Positions 60,023 through 64,000 of a stretch of DNA of 64,000 nucleotides are shown here, piece after piece. Under the pieces are notes generated by a model, which searched no databases, was not told the DNA's origin, and saw only the letters and a list, made by a program, of their open reading frames with translations. How positions within the stretch are numbered: position 1 is the first letter of the stretch; the number at the start of each line of letters is the position of its first letter. Origin of the DNA: Mycobacterium rhizamassiliense (GTDB lineage: Bacteria > Actinomycetota > Actinomycetes > Mycobacteriales > Mycobacteriaceae); NCBI RefSeq assembly GCF_900157375.1, contig NZ_LT721901.1, positions 1,573,606 through 1,637,605 of the forward strand, read 5' to 3'. A program made the position numbers and the translations under genes.

Positions 60023-61702
60023 ATGCCGCCAGCAGGCAGGAGTATCTCGTTGCTGCCTAGTCGAGTTCTGCCAGCCTCGGGAGAGGCGCTCGATGGGTAC
60101 CTTGAGCGCCTAGCCGGTGCGAACGCCCTTCGGACCTCTCAACTCCTCAAGATCCTCCGCGGCGCGAATGAATGCCCGAGAAAGTCTCCGCTCTTTCTGC
60201 TGATCGAACCAGGACACTCCTTCGTGACCCGGGTAGCCGAAATCAGCGGTGCAACAACGGCGATGCTAGACGCCACCACTCTGAACCGTTTCGGCGGCGG
60301 TCTGCCTTTGTGGCTCGATGGTTTCGATCCCCTGGATCGGCACAGCTTCCGTCAGATCGTCGCGCAAGGCTGGTTTCCAAACACCGGATCGCAGATATGC
60401 CCACAGTGCCTCGCGCATGACCACGTCTGGCAACTGAGCTGGCGACTGCCCGTTGTCACGACCTGTCTCATTCACAAGACCCTCCTCACAGAGAGCTGCC
60501 GTGGCTGTGGCAATCGATTCCGTCTCCGGCGGTACTCACCACTACGTCCTGTCATCGGACCCGATGAGCCCTGCAGCAACCAAATCGGACTCCGTGCCTA
60601 CTGCCGCCACTCCGCGCTCGCGCACGTGGCGTCGCCAGCTCCCCCGGATGTGGTGACGACCGCCTCGGCCATCTCGGGAGCTATGAGCAGCCGGCCCAAT
60701 ACAATCTTCTGTGAATCAACCAGCCCTCAAACCTACCTAGCCGAGCTGCGGCATCTGGCTACCTTGCTGCTGCACCTTGCGACCACGCCCCGTGGTGCGT
60801 GCTTGTCCGATTGGACAGAGCATCTCGCTGCTGAAGCTGCGACGCGCCGCACTGAACTGCGCGGTCCTCGTTGGGGATTCAGTCCACCGTTTAGCGCACT
60901 CGCCCGTGGTAAGGCACTTGGCGCGGCCGGGCAGATCTTCGAGCAAGCGACAGTCGAGCGAGGTGCCGAACTGCTGGCCCCGTGGCTAGAGCTTATTGCT
61001 CATACGCCGGGCGGCCCGAGCAACTGGATCGACAATCGCACTTCCCGATCCCCCATCATGCGGCGCTTGGTGGCGGCCACGCTGGCTAATCGACGCGGCG
61101 CAGGCCGCCGCGTCGACTACTCCACGCGTTCGAATTCGATTCCCCTCGAAGCTATTCCACACATGATCGACGTCGAGGTGTACCGCAACTTCTTCAAGGG
61201 CACGTTAGGAAGCTACGAGTGGACTGCTCGTCTGTACGTGTCTCTGTGTTTAGCGAGGGTGGTGCGGCCGGGGAGTACGTGGGCGCTGGCGGCTTCTGGT
61301 ATCGGCCTTCCGTCGATTCTCGGTATCCGAACTGCTCGCGCTGCAAGCCAGCGCATGCGCATTGCTCCAGACGATCTGGCGCGCAGGGTGAGTGCGGCCT
61401 TAACAGTTCTGCCTCCCGATCGCGACTACCGACATCGGGAACGTCGAGTCACGTGGCTTGCCGATCACACGGATGTCTGGTTCGAGCGATGGCGGATGTC
61501 GGTCTCTCCGCCTCGGCGCGCGACCTCGCTGCCGTATGCGATTACGTGGCTGTGGTGGGAGGTTGCGCAGGGTTGGCCGGCCAGCGGCCCGGTGTCGACA
61601 ACAATGGTGGGGCAACGCCGCAGAGACTCCTACCAATCCTTTCGTGCGAGATTGCCGCGAGACGCGGAGGAAAGCTTGCGTAGCCTGGTTCTGTTGTCCT
61701 GA
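60023..61702 (+). CDS. tniQ: TniQ/TnsD-family transposition protein
   Basis: This is a target-selection protein of Tn7/Tn5053-like elements. From ATG 60023 it is 559 aa; a GTG at 59981 would add 14. The N-terminal LPSRVLPASGEALDGYLERLAGAN is the family start. The zinc module CPQCLAHD...W...CLIH...CRGC has its CxxC, CxxH and CxxC ligands in order (residues about 126-162). The C-terminal half is longer than in small TniQ proteins and includes HTH-like sequence, as in TnsD. It faces tniB tail to tail with an 80-base gap, unlike the usual co-directional tniABQ order. Confidence 0.9.
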   Translation: MPPAGRSISLLPSRVLPASGEALDGYLERLAGANALRTSQLLKILRGANECPRKSPLFLLIEPGHSFVTRVAEISGATTAMLDATTLNRFGGGLPLWLDGFDPLDRHSFRQIVAQGWFPNTGSQICPQCLAHDHVWQLSWRLPVVTTCLIHKTLLTESCRGCGNRFRLRRYSPLRPVIGPDEPCSNQIGLRAYCRHSALAHVASPAPPDVVTTASAISGAMSSRPNTIFCESTSPQTYLAELRHLATLLLHLATTPRGACLSDWTEHLAAEAATRRTELRGPRWGFSPPFSALARGKALGAAGQIFEQATVERGAELLAPWLELIAHTPGGPSNWIDNRTSRSPIMRRLVAATLANRRGAGRRVDYSTRSNSIPLEAIPHMIDVEVYRNFFKGTLGSYEWTARLYVSLCLARVVRPGSTWALAASGIGLPSILGIRTARAASQRMRIAPDDLARRVSAALTVLPPDRDYRHRERRVTWLADHTDVWFERWRMSVSPPRRATSLPYAITWLWWEVAQGWPASGPVSTTMVGQRRRDSYQSFRARLPRDAEESLRSLVLLS

Positions 61703-61782
61703 CGGATCCAAACCACCTCGCGCCCCGCGGTTCCGCAGCCCGCTCGTTGTTAGCGACAACCCGGGGCTCTGCTCCCCACGGA

Positions 61783-62859
61783 TCAATTGCGGGCGGCCGA
61801 CGGCGAAACGGGCCGCGGTTCTGCTGTCTTGGCGCTTTTGGCTGTTTTGTCAGCCTCTGCACGATCGCCCAGGGTTACCTCGTCGATGTGGGTTCGACGA
61901 ATGGCATGCGATCCATCGAGCGTTGCGGCGAAGGCGGCCTTGCGAACCAACGTCCGAAGATCACCCAGATAACCCTGGGTGCGGTAGTGAAGCTCTCCAG
62001 CGAGTTTTGTAAATAGCATTCCAGGCTTACCCGCTGGCAGATGAGGCAGGAGAGCAGTCTCGTAATCCCTTACGATTCCTTGCCATTGGCGCTGCTCTGC
62101 CTCGCTCCCAGCTGCATAGACGGGGATCGTTCTGCTCTCTAACCGTCCCCGGATCTGTGGGTCGACCATTAAATCGATATCTCTGAGATTGGCGCCGGCG
62201 ATGATCAACGTTGCTCCGAAGTTGCCGATTTCGGTGATTATGTGCTTGATGTGATCCAGTACCTCTTGAGCATCTGCTGCTCTCGCCGTCTTGAGGAAGT
62301 GGATATCGTCGATGATTACAACTCGGGCGCCGTGCCGCTTCAGAGTCTTTATCGCGCGATAGGTGACTTCACGCTCCAGGCCGTCGCCGGGAAGGTCGAA
62401 GAAGTTGAGGTGTGCTGAGTCGACCTTCGCTTGCTTTGATTTGGATTGCAGATTCGTCCAAACCACTGGGCTGACATCCTCCTCGATACCCGGCACTGTG
62501 TGGCTCACCGGTCGCCCCCGACGATCGGTCTCGTAGTCTGTGATCCGACTGAGGTAATGCCGGCGCGCCCAGCGCACTAGAAATGTGCTCTTGCCCGCGA
62601 AATTGACGCCATCGAGCGCCGCTACTTGCTTCGCGCCGAGACCGCCGTCATCGTTATCGTCCACTAGCTCCGTCAGCCAAGCATCGATTTTGTCAAGCTC
62701 GGGAGTACGCAGATACAAGCGTGCCAGCCAGCGGTTTAGCTGGCGGGCCCGCTCACGTCGTTCGCGATCGGTGAGGCTGCGCCACCGTCTAAGTGACAGG
62801 GCCTCTGGCTCGAGAGGATCTGCAGCGATGCAGTATTCATGCCACATCGACGAGTCCAT
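61783..62859 (-). CDS. tniB: TniB/TnsC-type AAA ATPase of transposition
   Basis: This 358-aa AAA regulator links target choice to the transposase. Walker A is ALDGVNFAGKSTF (GVNFAGKS at 84-91) and Walker B is RVVIIDDIHFLK (about 179-190). Sensor-type GATLIIAGANLRD and the C-terminal GYLGDLRTLVRKAA follow in order. The N-terminal helix-rich part (RRERARQLNRWLARLYL) is expected to contact the transposase. ATG 62859 has GGAG eight bases upstream and starts three bases after the tniA stop, so the two are one operon. The C-tail is Ala/Lys-rich. Confidence 0.9.
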   Translation of the reverse strand: MDSSMWHEYCIAADPLEPEALSLRRWRSLTDRERRERARQLNRWLARLYLRTPELDKIDAWLTELVDDNDDGGLGAKQVAALDGVNFAGKSTFLVRWARRHYLSRITDYETDRRGRPVSHTVPGIEEDVSPVVWTNLQSKSKQAKVDSAHLNFFDLPGDGLEREVTYRAIKTLKRHGARVVIIDDIHFLKTARAADAQEVLDHIKHIITEIGNFGATLIIAGANLRDIDLMVDPQIRGRLESRTIPVYAAGSEAEQRQWQGIVRDYETALLPHLPAGKPGMLFTKLAGELHYRTQGYLGDLRTLVRKAAFAATLDGSHAIRRTHIDEVTLGDRAEADKTAKSAKTAEPRPVSPSAARN

Positions 62860-62862
62860 GCG

Positions 62863-64000
62863 TCAAACTCCATCGAGAAGGTTTGGCCATTCCCGCCGCC
62901 TCACGTCAACCGGGACCCTCTCGTCCTGGACGGGCGCCTGGGAAAGTTGAAGGCTTGCCTTTCTTTGCGCTTGCTGCGCCTGCTGTGCTTCGTTGTGGTC
63001 GATCTGTGACTGTCCGACTCGGCACGACGCGGCTCGTTTCTTTCGACGCACGTCCCTGCCTCGCGCCGAAGGCGTCATCAACTGACCGAGTTCGTCGATG
63101 ATCTGGCGCGTCGCGGAATTGCGCTTGAGGACATCGTTGCCACCGCGCTCACGTACCCCGCGGCGAGCCATATCGAGCATGCTTTGCGCCATCGGAGCTT
63201 TGACTAGGTCGGCGCCACGCCAAGGCACCGGTTTGACCAGGTCGGTTGTCGGGTCCCGGAACCAGATTCTCGAGAGATCATGCGGGTCAACAAAAAATGG
63301 CGTTGCGCCGTCATCCTTCCTGAAGGTGCCCTTAGGGCAATGGCGGTAATCGTCGAGGGCTTCTGCGTCGTAAACCAGATCCATCATCTCGATCCCGGCG
63401 TGCCCGATAGTGAGCCACCTGACAGGTAGGAATTGGTAGATCAGGTCTGGTCGCTGCGGAACGTCAATCCGACCAGTAGCTTCGACCATCGCATCCCACG
63501 CCTCGAGAGGACATATAACCGGCCGCGCCGACTTACGCAGCTTTTCCGTGCCGGGCAAAGTGATTCCCGAGTGCGGGCTGCGGTGGTAATCCAGCACAAC
63601 GAAGCCGCGGACATAGTCTTGGAGTTCTTGGATGGTCAGCAACGGCTCTTCGGCGACCAGTCGCCCACGTTGAGCGACGTTGCGGCCCTTATAGCCCGGC
63701 AGCTGCTGCAGACATCGCTGCAGCGTCTCATGCCACCGCTCCACGTGCGGATTGTCGGTCGGCTTACCACCGCGGGTGAGCAGCAGATCGATCCCGAATT
63801 GGCGATAAATGGCCGTGACGTGATCACTGAGGAATATGGCCCCGTGGTCGCTGTGCATCGCGTCAGGCAACACCGACGGGATTGGGTGTTCGCCCTGGAG
63901 CGTAGAGAAGTCGGGTGCAAACCGGCGACGCCCCATCCTCACTTCGACGTTTGACAGATCCACACAGCCTGGAATTCCCACCCAGCGCCAATTGTCGTAG
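62863..64000 (-). CDS. tniA: TniA/TnsB-type DDE transposase, 5' partial
   Basis: This is the C-terminal part of an rve-fold Mu/Tn7-type transposase. Visible are the second catalytic Asp in MHSDHGAIF and, about 35 residues on, the Glu in NPHVERWHETL, then the beta-barrel domain (LPVRWLTIGHAGIEMMDLVYD) and a basic tail (RRKKRAASCRVGQ). The frame stays open to the window edge (YDNWRWVGIPG precedes the GTG at 63981), so the real start and first Asp lie outside. The C-terminal Gln/Ala-rich tail probably contacts TniB. Confidence 0.92.
   Translation of the reverse strand, partial: YDNWRWVGIPGCVDLSNVEVRMGRRRFAPDFSTLQGEHPIPSVLPDAMHSDHGAIFLSDHVTAIYRQFGIDLLLTRGGKPTDNPHVERWHETLQRCLQQLPGYKGRNVAQRGRLVAEEPLLTIQELQDYVRGFVVLDYHRSPHSGITLPGTEKLRKSARPVICPLEAWDAMVEATGRIDVPQRPDLIYQFLPVRWLTIGHAGIEMMDLVYDAEALDDYRHCPKGTFRKDDGATPFFVDPHDLSRIWFRDPTTDLVKPVPWRGADLVKAPMAQSMLDMARRGVRERGGNDVLKRNSATRQIIDELGQLMTPSARGRDVRRKKRAASCRVGQSQIDHNEAQQAQQAQRKASLQLSQAPVQDERVPVDVRRREWPNLLDGV

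Noticed and set aside
60023-64000. CRISPR-associated transposon
   Set aside because: TniQ, TniB and TniA are present, but no repeat-spacer array or Cas gene is visible anywhere in the window, and TniQ is of the long TnsD-like kind.

Overview
The window reads as high-GC actinobacterial DNA, most likely a Mycobacterium/Mycolicibacterium or a close mycolate relative. The evidence is the strong G/C third-position bias, frequent GTG/TTG starts, ATGA/GTGA start-stop overlaps, and the gene content: F420/flavin LLM oxidoreductases, paired FadE-type acyl-CoA dehydrogenases, a CxxHxxC ferredoxin next to P450 chemistry, an NDMA-type alcohol dehydrogenase and an EspR-like regulator. This assignment is an inference from family content, not from a search. 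I see no rRNA, tRNA or CRISPR array.

Positions 1-54400 hold a dense catabolic region that works on CoA thioesters. From left to right: a + operon (amidohydrolase cut by the window edge, acyl-CoA ligase, kinase-like protein, F420-type oxidoreductase; 1-5307); a - operon (crotonase, CaiB, two acyl-CoA dehydrogenases, MaoC-like hydratase; 5414-10984) divergent from an IclR regulator; a - SDR/thiolase pair divergent from a lone acyl-CoA dehydrogenase (11901-15058); a long - operon from a P450 through a paired acyl-CoA dehydrogenase, two crotonases, a ligase and a tandem CaiB (15137-24187), divergent from two amidohydrolases (24435-27010); a second long - operon (SMP-30 lactonase, SDR, amidohydrolase, LLM oxidoreductase, two CaiB, crotonase, SDR, ferredoxin; 27147-35576) divergent from another acyl-CoA dehydrogenase pair (35946-38322); TetR and PadR regulators with a DUF35/thiolase-like pair, a hydrolase, a second tandem CaiB and an amidohydrolase (38329-46662); SDRs divergent from an alcohol dehydrogenase/amidohydrolase/class II aldolase operon (46946-52023); and an SDR and an HSL-type esterase (52100-54400). 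The likely joint job is oxidation, CoA activation, beta-oxidation and C-C cleavage of a branched or polycyclic carboxylate (sterol-, terpenoid- or similar-like). The substrate cannot be read from sequence.

Positions 54400-64000 are different: looser gene packing, AT-richer spacers, small unrecognised genes and mobile-element functions. They contain a small Cys-rich protein, an antitoxin-like orphan, two HTH regulators, a small protein translationally coupled to the second regulator, a classical AAA ATPase, and a Tn7/Tn5053-like transposition module. In that module tniQ is on + and tniA-tniB on -, tail to tail, and tniA runs off the right edge. The most striking signal is a 12-bp palindrome, ACTACTAGTAGT, found three times (56742, 57530, 59805; the first copy has one mismatch). 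It lies in front of both HTH genes and in the spacer between the AAA gene and tniQ, which suggests one shared regulatory circuit over an undescribed regulator/AAA cassette.
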